Positions 1-7,834 of a DNA stretch of 28,585 nucleotides are shown here, in pieces. The stretch's first letter is position 1. Every line of letters starts with the position of its first letter. This DNA is from CAYQTL01 sp964420405 (GTDB lineage Bacteria > Acidobacteriota > Thermoanaerobaculia > Thermoanaerobaculales > Sulfomarinibacteraceae), in NCBI GenBank assembly GCA_964420405.1, contig CAYQTL010000066.1, positions 1 through 28,585 on the forward strand, written 5' to 3'. A model generated the notes under the pieces. The model had not been told where the DNA came from. It saw only the letters and a list, made by a program, of their open reading frames with translations, and did no database searches. Both the position numbers and the translations under genes were made by a program.

Positions 1-252
1 CGAGGTCGGCGTGACCGTCGGCGTCCGCGTCGGCGTCGCCGTCGGTACCGTCGGCGTCCGCGTCGGCGTCCGCGTCGGCGTCGCCGTCGGCACCGTCGGC
101 GTCCGCGTGGGCGTGATCGTCGGCGTCCGCGTCGGCACGGTCGGCGTGATCGTCGGCGTCGGCGTCCGCGTGGGCGTCACGGTGGCGGTCGGCGTCACCG
201 TCCGTGTCGGCGTCACCGTGGGCGTCGGCGTCCGGGTCGGCGTCGCCGTCGC
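1..252 (-). repeat. Hexamer-based tandem repeat encoding a Thr-Pro linker
   Basis: On the plus strand this reads as imperfect GTCGGC/GTCCGC units. In the PilY1-like frame it encodes alternating TPT, TRTPT, TVPTATPT and TVTPT units. Threonine and proline fill nearly every position, with Arg, Val, Ala and Ile as the variable residue. Such tracts act as stiff extracellular spacers or O-glycosylation sites in other proteins; here that is inference. The repeat reaches the window edge, so its full length is unknown. Confidence 0.9.
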
Positions 253-2478
253 GGGCGCGGAGTCCGTCACGTACAGGTTCGCCCGCGGGACCTGGTAGAT
301 GTTGGAGGCGCCGGGGTCCTGCCAGTAGAAGCGAAGCCGCGCGCCGCCGCCGTTCTCGTAGAACTCGATGGTGACGTCCTGCGGCTCGCAGCTGTCAAAG
401 GTGAACCAGCCGCAGTCGTAGCGGGCGCCGGTGGGATTCCAGAAGTTGACCACCTGGGTGCCGTCGACCCACATGCGGGCGCCGTCGTCGTGCCACAGGC
501 ACAGGTAGTGGGCGCCGGGGGTGGTGGGCGCGATCTGGCCGGTCCAGCGGACGCTGAAGTCGTCGCGCGGCACACGCGCGCTCGGCGCGCCGCTTCCCCA
601 GTCGTACCACGGGAGGTCGGGGTCGATGGTCTCCAGGACGAACTCGAACAGGTTTCCGTTGCGGCGGCTACCGTTGTAGTAGACGCCCAGCAGCCCGTCG
701 CCGTTGTTGACGCACGGCGTCGGGGTCGGCGTCGGGGTCGGCCAGGGCTCGATCTCGAACCAGACCTCCTCCCAGACCGAGTACGTCCCGTCGTCGTCCT
801 CGGCGCGGACGCGCAGCCGGTAGTCGCCAGCCTCCCAGTCGAGGCCGCCGGGACCGACGTTGTTGCTGCTGCAAGGCGAGTCGCCGCCGAACCCGCAGTA
901 CGCCACCACGCCTTCGGTGTGCGTTCGGACCGCGGTCCACCGAGAGTCGTCGCCGGCAACCGGCGAGCCGGTGCCGGTCCAGCGCTCGTACCTGAAGTAG
1001 ACGCGGTCGATGCCGGTGCCGTTGGAGCATACCGCGGAGCAGTCCATCCCGCAGTTGTCGGGGTCGTAGGCCTCGGCCTCGCCGGCCAGGACCGGGTTCG
1101 ACGGTCCGTACACCTCACCGGGAGCGGGGTCGACGATGGTCACCACCGGCGCGCACACCACCGGCGTCGGAGTGGCGGTGGGCGGCGGCGGGGTCCACGT
1201 CGGAACCGCCTGGACGTCGGTGCACTCGCGGGTGCGCTCCTGGGTGACGGCCTCCACGTAGAGGATCCAGTCGTTGTCGGGGTCTCCGTCGAGATCCGCA
1301 TTGCCGGTGCTCGAGTCCGAGTCGTAGTCGTCCGCGCCGTTCGGGTCGTTGCGGAGGTAGTTGCCGACCTCGCTGCCGGTGGCGGCGTCCTCGGCCAGGA
1401 GGTGGTTGGGGCTACCCGCTCCGTCGACGCCCGCGGGAGCGTACTCGGGAATCTCAAGGCGCATCCGGCGCTGGGACCAGACCACCGGGTCGGAGCCCGT
1501 CGACCAGAGCGACTCGCAGGGCCGGGTGACCCCCGAGTTGAGGGGGTGGCTCGGGTCGCAGTTCGCGAAGCTGCGGGACGACGGACCGGTGGCGGTGCCG
1601 TACGACCAGGCGACCGGAACCGGGTAGCCGCTCCCGTCGACCTCCCCCTCCCACGTCACCGGGAACACCCCGTCGACGCAGGTCCAGGTGTCGTCGGCCA
1701 GGGGATCGTAGGAGGGGTCCGTCGGGTCGCGGAGGACCGTGCCCTTGGTGTCGACGACGCAGCTCCCGAAGTAGATCGGCATCGTGTCGAACGACCACCG
1801 GGTGTCGATGTCGGTGGCGATGGTGGGGCCGTATCGATCCACCGCCGGGAGGGACGCCGGGCCCCACGGCGTGTAGCCGAACATGAGGTCGTCGTCCACG
1901 ATCGAGGCGGGTGGCAGCGGGTAGCCGTCCCAGTACAGGTTGAAGCCCATCCGGTAGGCGTAGCCCGGGCTGACGATCCCGTAGCGGTCGGTCTGGGCGA
2001 CGAAGTCCAGCTCGCCGTCGCCGTCGGCGTCGGAGCTTCCCACCGACCCGAGGAACTCGTACACCCAGTGCTTGGTGGGAACAGCATTGGTGGACGCGGG
2101 CAGCTCCTGGGCGTATCCCGCCAGGGCGATGTTGACGTCGGTGACGTTGACCAGGAAGTCGTTCAGGACATCCTTGGCGATGCCCATCCGCGACGCCGGG
2201 TCGTCGCCGCCGCCGGGCAGCATCCCGTAGGTGACGAGCGAGCCGGTCCTCGGCACGTACGTGTCGTCGCTCGCGTCTCCCGGAGTGCCGGCGTCGTCGA
2301 CGGAGATCCCGATGGTCTCGGGCGTGCCCACCATCGACCCGGAGGAGTCGAGGATGAACAGGATGTTCGGCTTCGCCGCGCGCTCGCGGAGGAAGTCGCG
2401 GTCGTCGGCCCCCGCCGTCGCGGCCCACACGAGGGCCACGAGCAGGAGCGGCCAGCAGCGATGGTGACGGTGTCGCAT
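1..2478 (-). CDS. PilY1-like VWA/PA14 surface protein (partial, C-terminus off the left edge)
   Basis: The frame is open from an ATG at 2478 to base 1 (826 codons, no stop), so the C-terminus lies outside the window. Residues 1-24 form a signal peptide (positive start, then LLLVALVWAATAGA). A VWA domain follows, with NILFILDSSGSM at 38-49; DSSGS is the MIDAS metal-binding motif. The middle (about 430-580) is Cys-containing and Ig/Fn3-like. A PA14 domain spans about 590-725 (GLLGVYYNGS, then HDDGARMWVDG). A Thr-Pro repeat runs from about 743 to the edge. A GGGGGAG ribosome site precedes the ATG. It is the last gene of a fimT-pilV-pilW-pilX run, the place where pilY1 normally sits. PilY1 proteins are pilus-tip adhesins and mechanosensors in other bacteria. 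The PilY1 beta-propeller is not visible, so the name rests on VWA plus position. A generic VWA/PA14 adhesin is the alternative. Confidence 0.85.
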   Translation of the reverse strand, partial: MRHRHHRCWPLLLVALVWAATAGADDRDFLRERAAKPNILFILDSSGSMVGTPETIGISVDDAGTPGDASDDTYVPRTGSLVTYGMLPGGGDDPASRMGIAKDVLNDFLVNVTDVNIALAGYAQELPASTNAVPTKHWVYEFLGSVGSSDADGDGELDFVAQTDRYGIVSPGYAYRMGFNLYWDGYPLPPASIVDDDLMFGYTPWGPASLPAVDRYGPTIATDIDTRWSFDTMPIYFGSCVVDTKGTVLRDPTDPSYDPLADDTWTCVDGVFPVTWEGEVDGSGYPVPVAWSYGTATGPSSRSFANCDPSHPLNSGVTRPCESLWSTGSDPVVWSQRRMRLEIPEYAPAGVDGAGSPNHLLAEDAATGSEVGNYLRNDPNGADDYDSDSSTGNADLDGDPDNDWILYVEAVTQERTRECTDVQAVPTWTPPPPTATPTPVVCAPVVTIVDPAPGEVYGPSNPVLAGEAEAYDPDNCGMDCSAVCSNGTGIDRVYFRYERWTGTGSPVAGDDSRWTAVRTHTEGVVAYCGFGGDSPCSSNNVGPGGLDWEAGDYRLRVRAEDDDGTYSVWEEVWFEIEPWPTPTPTPTPCVNNGDGLLGVYYNGSRRNGNLFEFVLETIDPDLPWYDWGSGAPSARVPRDDFSVRWTGQIAPTTPGAHYLCLWHDDGARMWVDGTQVVNFWNPTGARYDCGWFTFDSCEPQDVTIEFYENGGGARLRFYWQDPGASNIYQVPRANLYVTDSAPATATPTRTPTPTVTPTRTVTPTATVTPTRTPTPTITPTVPTRTPTITPTRTPTVPTATPTRTPTRTPTVPTATPTRTPTVTPTS

Positions 2479-2492
2479 GACTCCCCCCGGCC

Positions 2493-3023
2493 TCACTGGA
2501 AGCAGAACCCGATCTCGACGAAGCTGTCCTGCTGGTACGGCCACGCCGAGACGTCCACCTCGATCCCGGTCTGGGCGAGGCCGCCGAGCCCGCCGACGGC
2601 GCGGCTCGACGCCGACCGGAGGTGGAAGTGCCGCTCGTGGAACTTGGGGAACTCCCACGGCGGGTTGAGGATCGGCGAGATCGGCTGGGTCTCGCACAGG
2701 TCGGTGATCTGGACGGCGAACTGGCCCTTGAGCAACCCCGGCAGCGCCGGGTCGTCGACCAGGTTGAAGCCGCCGATGGCGCCGACGATGCCGCTCTGCA
2801 GCATCTCGATCTGGAGCATGGCGCCGGCCTCGGCGGCGTACAGCGCCTTGACGACCCAACGGTCGGTGCCCGACGCCTGTAGCCCGAGGGAGGTCTGCAG
2901 CAGCAGCCCCATTCCCAGGAACACCAGCACCAGGGCGACCAGCAGCGCGATCAGCAGCGCCGCGCCGCGCTCGCCGCGCCGCGGGGCGGCGGGTGCTTCG
3001 GGGTGGTGGTGGTGGGGCCTCAT
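2493..3023 (-). CDS. pilX: PilX-like minor pilin
   Basis: A 176-residue protein with a basic, His-rich leader (HHHH at 4-7), then ERG at 18-20 and one hydrophobic segment AALLIALLVALVLVFLGMG. This matches PilX/PilX_N minor pilins, where the ERG-hydrophobic start replaces the usual FTLVE. The Glu five residues after the cleavage Gly is absent, as in many PilX proteins. The start is the ATG at 3023; the same frame is open further upstream, but that part overlaps pilW and is not pilin-like. It lies 11 nt after pilW and 14 nt before the pilY1-like gene. In known systems PilX joins PilV, PilW and FimU in a tip complex that primes pilus assembly and carries PilY1. The globular part is weakly conserved, so the call rests on the N-terminus and gene order. 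Confidence 0.8.
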   Translation of the reverse strand: MRPHHHHPEAPAAPRRGERGAALLIALLVALVLVFLGMGLLLQTSLGLQASGTDRWVVKALYAAEAGAMLQIEMLQSGIVGAIGGFNLVDDPALPGLLKGQFAVQITDLCETQPISPILNPPWEFPKFHERHFHLRSASSRAVGGLGGLAQTGIEVDVSAWPYQQDSFVEIGFCFQ

Positions 3024-3034
3024 CGCGCGCCTCC

Positions 3035-4117
3035 TCACAGGATGTAGTTGCGCAGGCCGGCGATGACCTGCATCCGGCGCCACTTGGCCTCGCGGTCGAC
3101 GGTCGCGGCCGTCAGGTCCTCGACCGCGAAGGTGTCCGCGGGCTCGGTCCAGTCGGGAATCCGGAACGGGGTCCGGCCGAGCACCGTGATCCGCAGCGCG
3201 ACCGGGTTCTCCGCGGCGACGGTGGCGGCCACCGGGGCGGCCTGCCAGGTATCCACCGTGGCATCCTCGTTGGTGTCCAGGCCGAGCGCCGCCTGGAGGT
3301 TGCCGATGTCGATCGCGAGCACCTCGTCGGGGACGTTCGCCCCGGGGCGGTTGCGGACCCGCCGCAGGTTCCACTCCGGGTCGACGTAGAACACGTAGGA
3401 GTCGAGGATGCCGATCCGGTAGACCTCGATCTCGTTCAGGATCGTGGGCAGGTCCTCGGACGGGTCGGCGTTGAGCCCGTGGAAGGCGCCGGCGTTCTCG
3501 AACGGCAGCGTCAGGACGTCGCCCCCCGGCCCGCCGGAGTCGGCGACGGTGCCGCCGGCGTTCGTGACCTTGGCGACGGCGTACTGCTGGCCGCGTCCCA
3601 GGAACGCCACCAGCCGGTCGCCGAATGCGCCGCTCGCCGGGATGCCGTCCATCGGGTTGCGCAGGGTGCCGCCGGGCGACTCGGTGATGGTCACCTGGCC
3701 GCCGCTGACGTCGACGTCGGTGCGGCTGACGAAGAACGGCGACTGCTCGAAGAAGCCGCGGAGGATCACGACGTCGGTGCCCGGTGCGGTCTGGATCGAG
3801 ACGTTGTTCAGGTCGACCGTCACGGCGCCCGACTGCTGGGTGAGAATCTGGCCGCCGACCCACACGTCGTCGCCGCTGCCGCCGCTGTCCTCGACCACGA
3901 ACGGCAGCCCGCCACCGCCGGTCATGCGCGCGGTGCGCACCAGCGAGTAGGTGGCGTAGCGCACGTTCTCCTGGGCGTCGGACAGCGCGCTCTCGCGGCG
4001 CGACAGCTCCGAGGAGGTGTCGAGCAATTGCAGGATCCCGACCACGAACAGGGTCCCGACGGCGAGCGCCACGAGCATCTCGACGAGGGTGAAGCCGCGC
4101 TCGGTACGACGTGGCAT
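3035..4117 (-). CDS. pilW: PilW-like minor pilin (prepilin-type)
   Basis: A 360-residue protein starting at the ATG at 4117. Residues 1-13 (MPRRTERGFTLVE) hold a type III prepilin signal: cleavage after Gly8, N-methylated Phe9 and Glu13 at mature position 5. A hydrophobic helix follows (MLVALAVGTLFVVGILQLL). The length and long beta-rich C-terminal part suit PilW rather than a short GspI/PilV-type pilin. The prepilin peptidase (PilD) is not in this window. The gene sits 4 nt after pilV and 11 nt before pilX. In known systems PilW links PilX and PilY1 to the tip complex. The tail shows typical pilin-globule text with many Gly, Asp and Thr but no catalytic motif. Confidence 0.88.
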   Translation of the reverse strand: MPRRTERGFTLVEMLVALAVGTLFVVGILQLLDTSSELSRRESALSDAQENVRYATYSLVRTARMTGGGGLPFVVEDSGGSGDDVWVGGQILTQQSGAVTVDLNNVSIQTAPGTDVVILRGFFEQSPFFVSRTDVDVSGGQVTITESPGGTLRNPMDGIPASGAFGDRLVAFLGRGQQYAVAKVTNAGGTVADSGGPGGDVLTLPFENAGAFHGLNADPSEDLPTILNEIEVYRIGILDSYVFYVDPEWNLRRVRNRPGANVPDEVLAIDIGNLQAALGLDTNEDATVDTWQAAPVAATVAAENPVALRITVLGRTPFRIPDWTEPADTFAVEDLTAATVDREAKWRRMQVIAGLRNYIL

Positions 4118-4121
4118 CGCC

Positions 4122-4622
4122 TCACCTCACCACCGACAGGCCGGTGACCGTCATCCGCCGGTCGCCGATCCGGCCGCCGCCGAACCGCGGGTCGGCGGTC
4201 GGGTAGTCGACCTCGACCGTGAGGCTGATCCGCTTGACGTTGCCGGCCGTGCCGGCGGCCAGCGGCGTCCATACGCCGGTCACGTCGCCGATGTCGTCCA
4301 TCTGGTACTCGGTGACGGTGTACAGGATCCGGTAGTACTTCTGGACGTCGTAGCCGGGCAGCCTGGTCTCGAGGTCGACCGGCGCCGCGGTCGCGTTGAG
4401 CGCCGCGTGCTCGTACGGTAGCCCCTGCAGCGCCTCCAGCGCGCGGCGGCCCTCGGACGAGACCACGGCATAGTCGAAACCGGAGGCGTTGACCGTCACC
4501 GAGTACAGGAACATGCCGGTGATGCCGAGCGCCACGAACGCGAAGATCAGCAACGCCACGAGCACCTCGACGAGCGTGAAGCCCTCCTCCTCGCGTCGGG
4601 CCGGCCGCGCCGGTCGCGTCAT
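4122..4622 (-). CDS. pilV: PilV-like minor pilin (prepilin-type)
   Basis: A 166-residue protein. Its ATG at 4622 shares one base with the stop of the upstream gspH/fimT gene (TGATG), which points to translational coupling. The prepilin signal is EEEGFTLVEVLVALLIF: cleavage after Gly14, Phe15 as new N-terminus, Glu19 at mature position 5. The frame is open upstream of this ATG, but that part overlaps gspH and lacks pilin character, so I reject the longer version. The C-terminal part is a short beta-rich globule typical of PilV/GspI. It would be inserted in the inner membrane and built into the pilus or pseudopilus tip. GspI/J-type pseudopilins of a type II secretion system are the alternative; the following PilW/PilX/PilY1-like genes favour type IV pili. 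Confidence 0.87.
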   Translation of the reverse strand: MTRPARPARREEEGFTLVEVLVALLIFAFVALGITGMFLYSVTVNASGFDYAVVSSEGRRALEALQGLPYEHAALNATAAPVDLETRLPGYDVQKYYRILYTVTEYQMDDIGDVTGVWTPLAAGTAGNVKRISLTVEVDYPTADPRFGGGRIGDRRMTVTGLSVVR

Positions 4623-5272
4623 CAGTACCTCCAGTGGACCAGATGCGAGTCCCACTCGTCCCCCCCGGGCTTCTGCATCTCGACCCGGACCGCGCCGGTG
4701 CCGCCGAACACCCGGACCCGCACGAGGTTGCCGTGCCGGTCGCCGAGCTGGACCACCCCCTGGCCGGCGCCGATCTGCCTGGTCTGGTCGTTGACCACCG
4801 CCTGCCCGTTCGGCATGACGACGAAGCCGCGGTCGCCCAGACCACCCGAGGGCAGCCGCGAGCCGAGCTCGTACAGCTCGTGGTCGGCGGACGTGTCGAG
4901 CGTGAGCCGGTGGTCGTCCGACAGCCACCAGCGGCCCACCAGCGGCTCGGTGGCCGCCCGCGTCTCGTTGCCGTCGTCGTCCACCCACACCAGCAGCTCG
5001 CCACCGCGGTTGCCCCACGGGTCGTTCGGGAAGCCGACCACCGTCGGCGTGCCCTCCTTGATCGCCCGCACCCGCGCCAGGGTCACGGCGCGCTCGATCT
5101 TCGTGATGTCCTCGCGCATCCGGGCCCGAACCGCGGAGCGGCGCAGCGTCGGAATCGCGAACGCCGCCACCATGCCGAGGATCGCCACGACGACCAGCAG
5201 CTCGACGAGGGTGAACCCCGCCACCCTCCGGACTCCGCGTCGCGCCTCGGTGGTCCCCATCTCCTCGAGCAT
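4622..5272 (-). CDS. GspH/FimT-family minor pilin
   Basis: A 216-residue protein with prepilin signal AGFTLVELLVVVAILGM: cleavage after Gly19, Glu24 at mature position 5. The body is GspH/FimT-like: helix, then beta strands with a late segment FVVMPNGQAV, resembling the family's C-terminal FxxxG region. The start at 5272 is preferred because GGGGGAGG lies about 5 nt upstream; the ATG at 5260 has its purine run too close. It is the first gene of the minor-pilin operon, the usual FimT/FimU position. FimU/GspH proteins help initiate fibre assembly, and some FimT proteins bind DNA during natural transformation; that second role cannot be judged here. Confidence 0.88.
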   Translation of the reverse strand: MLEEMGTTEARRGVRRVAGFTLVELLVVVAILGMVAAFAIPTLRRSAVRARMREDITKIERAVTLARVRAIKEGTPTVVGFPNDPWGNRGGELLVWVDDDGNETRAATEPLVGRWWLSDDHRLTLDTSADHELYELGSRLPSGGLGDRGFVVMPNGQAVVNDQTRQIGAGQGVVQLGDRHGNLVRVRVFGGTGAVRVEMQKPGGDEWDSHLVHWRY

Positions 5273-5291
5273 CGCGTCCTCCCCCGTCCAT

Positions 5292-5330
5292 GGTCAAGGG
5301 CGCCGGCGCCACGTTCAAACTTCTTTGACC
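5292..5330. promoter_or_regulatory. Inverted repeat and palindrome in the leader of the minor-pilin operon
   Basis: The 125-bp gap between the glycosyltransferase stop (5398) and the first pilin ATG (5272) holds GGTCAA at 5292-5297 and its reverse complement TTGACC at 5325-5330. Between them is a perfect 12-bp palindrome, GGCGCCGGCGCC, at 5299-5310. The repeat sits 20-58 nt ahead of the pilin start codon, a position suited to an operator or a leader hairpin. I see no convincing -10/-35 or sigma54 -24/-12 pair. Function is inference. Confidence 0.4.
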
Positions 5331-5397
5331 GAACGCCCGCCGCCTGCTGCGGCCCGGGGCGGACGGCGAACCTGATCCGACGCACGGGCCCATTCCA

Positions 5398-7815
5398 TCA
5401 TGGACCGTCCTCCCGCACGGCGCCTGTGGCGGCCGTCACGCCCTCCAGCAGCCAGACCCGGCCACCCCGGTCGGCGACCGCCACCGCGTCGCCGCGGGCG
5501 GCGACGCCGGTGGGCACGATTCCGTCGCCGGCCAGCTCGAGCGGCCTCGCGCCGCCGTCCTCGAGCAGCCACAGCCGGCGGGCCGGCGGATCCGCGACCA
5601 GCCGGCCTCCACCCGGCAGGACCGCGACCTGGGGCCGCGAGTACGGCTCCGGCCACGCCCGGTCGAGGCGCGCCTCGGCGATCATCCGGCCGTTCCGGGA
5701 CACCGTCAGCAGCCGCCGGTTGCCGCTGTCGCAGACGAGCAGGCCGGCGTCGAGCCACGCCACGCCCACCGGCTCGAGCAGCCCGAGCCCGGGGCCGAGG
5801 ATCTCGACCGCCTCCCGGCCGCGGTCGACCGTCAGCAGCGCCACGCGCCGGTTGCCGGTGTCGCTCACCGCGATCGCGCGGTCCGGCGCCACCGCCACCG
5901 AGCGGGGGCCGTACCAGCCGCCGGCGGGCGCCGGCAGCTCCCGCACGCCGCCCGTCGGTCCGAGCCCCACCAGCAGCGCGCGGTGGTTCCATGTGTCGGC
6001 CACCGCCAGCAGCCCGTCGCCGACCCACGCGACGTCCTCCGGCTGCTCCAGCAGTGGCATCGCCGGCACCGGGACCGGCGCCCCGTCCTCGTCGAGCACC
6101 ACCACCCTGGACGCCCCCGGGTCGGCCACCGCCAGGCCGCCGTCCGGCGCGAGGTCGACGCCGTACGGGGCGGTCAGCAGACCCTCGCCCACCACCCGCG
6201 CCCGCACGGCACCCAGCGCCCGCAGCCCGGCGGGGACGGGGACGTCGCGGGCGCCGATCGGCCGGTCGCCGGGCATGCGTCGCAGCACCCGCACCTCGCT
6301 CGCGCCGACGGGCGACCATGGGATCCTCGTGACGGCGTACCGCGCCAGCTCGGCGAGCGACGGCCGGGTGCCGTCCCACAGCCACCAGGCCCGCAGCGGC
6401 ACCGTCGTCACGTCGTAGCCGGGCCCCAGCACGCGGCGGATCTCGGCGGACTCGTCCGGGTCGCACACCACCACCGGCGGCCGGGTACCGGGCTCCGGCG
6501 GCGACCACCGCACCGGCAGGTCGCGCCAGTACCACGCCAACGGCCACGCGGCGCCGCCGCTGACCGCCGCGACGATCCCGTCGTCGGTCCCCCGACCGCG
6601 GACCTCCCGCACCAGGTCGACCATCTCGGGGCAGGTCTGGACGTAGGTGAGCGCCTCCGCCCGCCGGCGCTCAGGGGTGATCTCCTCCAGCACGAAGCTG
6701 GCGACCACGGCCGACGCGGCGGAGGCGGCGACCGCCACGGCGGCGGCGCCCTTCGCCCACCGGCGACCGTCCGGACCGAAGACGTGGGCGAGCTGCATCC
6801 CGGCGAGCGGCAGGAAGCCCCACACCTGGTGGACCGCGAGCCACGGCACCTTCTCACCCAGGTACGCGTACATCGCCAGCGACCCGAGGCCGAACAGCAG
6901 CAGGGCCCGCTCGGCGACGCCCATCCGGCGCCGCCGCCGTGCCGCCCACGCCAGGGCCGCGCCGATCGGCAGCCACTCGTAGAAGGCGAGCCTGGTCAGG
7001 TGGAAGTGCCACGGCCCGGGAATCCGCTGCACCTCGTGCTGGCCCCACCAGTAGGACACCGCACGGATCGGGAACCGCCAGTCCTCCGGGTGGGTGAGGC
7101 CGAGAGTGTAGAGCGCGACCGCGGTGGCGACCGCCGCCGCCGCCGCCGAGGCGAGCCCCCAGCGGCGCTCCAGGATCCAGCCCCACGCGGCCCGGACCCG
7201 CTCCAGCGGACGGCGTCCGGCCACCACCAGCAGGGCCGTCACCCCCGCCACCAGCGCGGCCGTGACGTAGGCGTTCTCCTTGGTGGCGAGCGCGAGCCCG
7301 GCGGCCACCCCGGCCCAGGGCCACAGCCGGGGCCGCCCCGTCGCCGCGTGCCAGGCCGCCGCCGCCGCCGCCGACGCGGTCGCCAGCTCGAGCACGTCCA
7401 TCCGCAGGAAGCGGCCGTAGTACAGCGTGATCGGCGACAGCGCCGCGAGCCAGCCGGTCCACAGGGCGGCCCGGTCGCCGAGCCGGCGTCGCAGCGACCA
7501 GGCGACCCCCACCAGGGCGACGCCCGCGGCGGCGACCGGCAGCCGCGCCGCCGCGTCGGCCGCGGCGCCGTCGCCGGCGACCCGCAGCGTCACCGCCGAC
7601 AGCAGGTACAGCAGCGGACCGTGGTACGTCGGGTCGTACCGGTAGCGTCCCTCGTGGGCGAGGACCCACGCGGCGTGGGCGTGGATCGACTCGTCGTGGT
7701 GGTAGGAGCGCGACCCGAGGTCCACCAGGTGCAGCGCGGTGGTCGCGGCCAGCAGCGCCAGCCACGCCGCCGGGCGGGACGTCCGGCGGCGGGGTTGGCC
7801 GACGTCTGGGGTCAC
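5398..7815 (-). CDS. Membrane GT-C glycosyltransferase-like protein (Agl23/TIGR03663-like) fused to an NHL-type propeller
   Basis: An 805-residue protein with a GTG start at 7815 and GGAGGA 6 nt upstream, 19 nt after the histidine-kinase stop. The first half (about 15-370) has roughly ten hydrophobic segments. Near the start are HHDESIHA (39-46) and YDPTYHGPLLY (60-70), an acidic loop-1 motif typical of GT-C enzymes that use lipid-phosphate sugars, and the hallmark text of the TIGR03663/Agl23 'flippase-associated' group. The last third (about 535-800) has NHL-like blades (APYGVDLAPDGGLAVAD, VAVADTWNHRALLV-type segments, AVSDTGNRRVALL). Expected place: inner membrane with the propeller on the outer face. 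The likely role is moving a sugar from a polyprenyl carrier onto protein or polymer; the substrate is unknown. Proximity to pilin genes makes pilin glycosylation possible but unproven. Confidence 0.8.
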   Translation of the reverse strand: MTPDVGQPRRRTSRPAAWLALLAATTALHLVDLGSRSYHHDESIHAHAAWVLAHEGRYRYDPTYHGPLLYLLSAVTLRVAGDGAAADAAARLPVAAAGVALVGVAWSLRRRLGDRAALWTGWLAALSPITLYYGRFLRMDVLELATASAAAAAAWHAATGRPRLWPWAGVAAGLALATKENAYVTAALVAGVTALLVVAGRRPLERVRAAWGWILERRWGLASAAAAAVATAVALYTLGLTHPEDWRFPIRAVSYWWGQHEVQRIPGPWHFHLTRLAFYEWLPIGAALAWAARRRRRMGVAERALLLFGLGSLAMYAYLGEKVPWLAVHQVWGFLPLAGMQLAHVFGPDGRRWAKGAAAVAVAASAASAVVASFVLEEITPERRRAEALTYVQTCPEMVDLVREVRGRGTDDGIVAAVSGGAAWPLAWYWRDLPVRWSPPEPGTRPPVVVCDPDESAEIRRVLGPGYDVTTVPLRAWWLWDGTRPSLAELARYAVTRIPWSPVGASEVRVLRRMPGDRPIGARDVPVPAGLRALGAVRARVVGEGLLTAPYGVDLAPDGGLAVADPGASRVVVLDEDGAPVPVPAMPLLEQPEDVAWVGDGLLAVADTWNHRALLVGLGPTGGVRELPAPAGGWYGPRSVAVAPDRAIAVSDTGNRRVALLTVDRGREAVEILGPGLGLLEPVGVAWLDAGLLVCDSGNRRLLTVSRNGRMIAEARLDRAWPEPYSRPQVAVLPGGGRLVADPPARRLWLLEDGGARPLELAGDGIVPTGVAARGDAVAVADRGGRVWLLEGVTAATGAVREDGP

Positions 7816-7834
7816 TCCCGGTCCTCCACCCCGT

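Noticed and set aside
490..3066. Long plus-strand open frame (858 codons) opposite the PilY1-like and pilX genes
   Set aside because: The protein is Arg/Gly/Val-rich with no family pattern. The minus-strand frames encode clear VWA, PA14 and pilin sequence, so this is a GC-driven shadow.
4622..5272. Type II secretion pseudopilin cluster (gspH-gspI-gspJ-gspK) instead of type IV minor pilins
   Set aside because: The first three genes alone could fit, but the short PilX-type fourth gene and the VWA protein fifth match fimT-pilV-pilW-pilX-pilY1. No gspC-G or gspL/M genes are seen.
5285..5320. Sigma54 (-24/-12) promoter for the pilin operon
   Set aside because: A TGGC is followed by TTG, but the spacing is about 3 nt too long and the -12 GC is missing.
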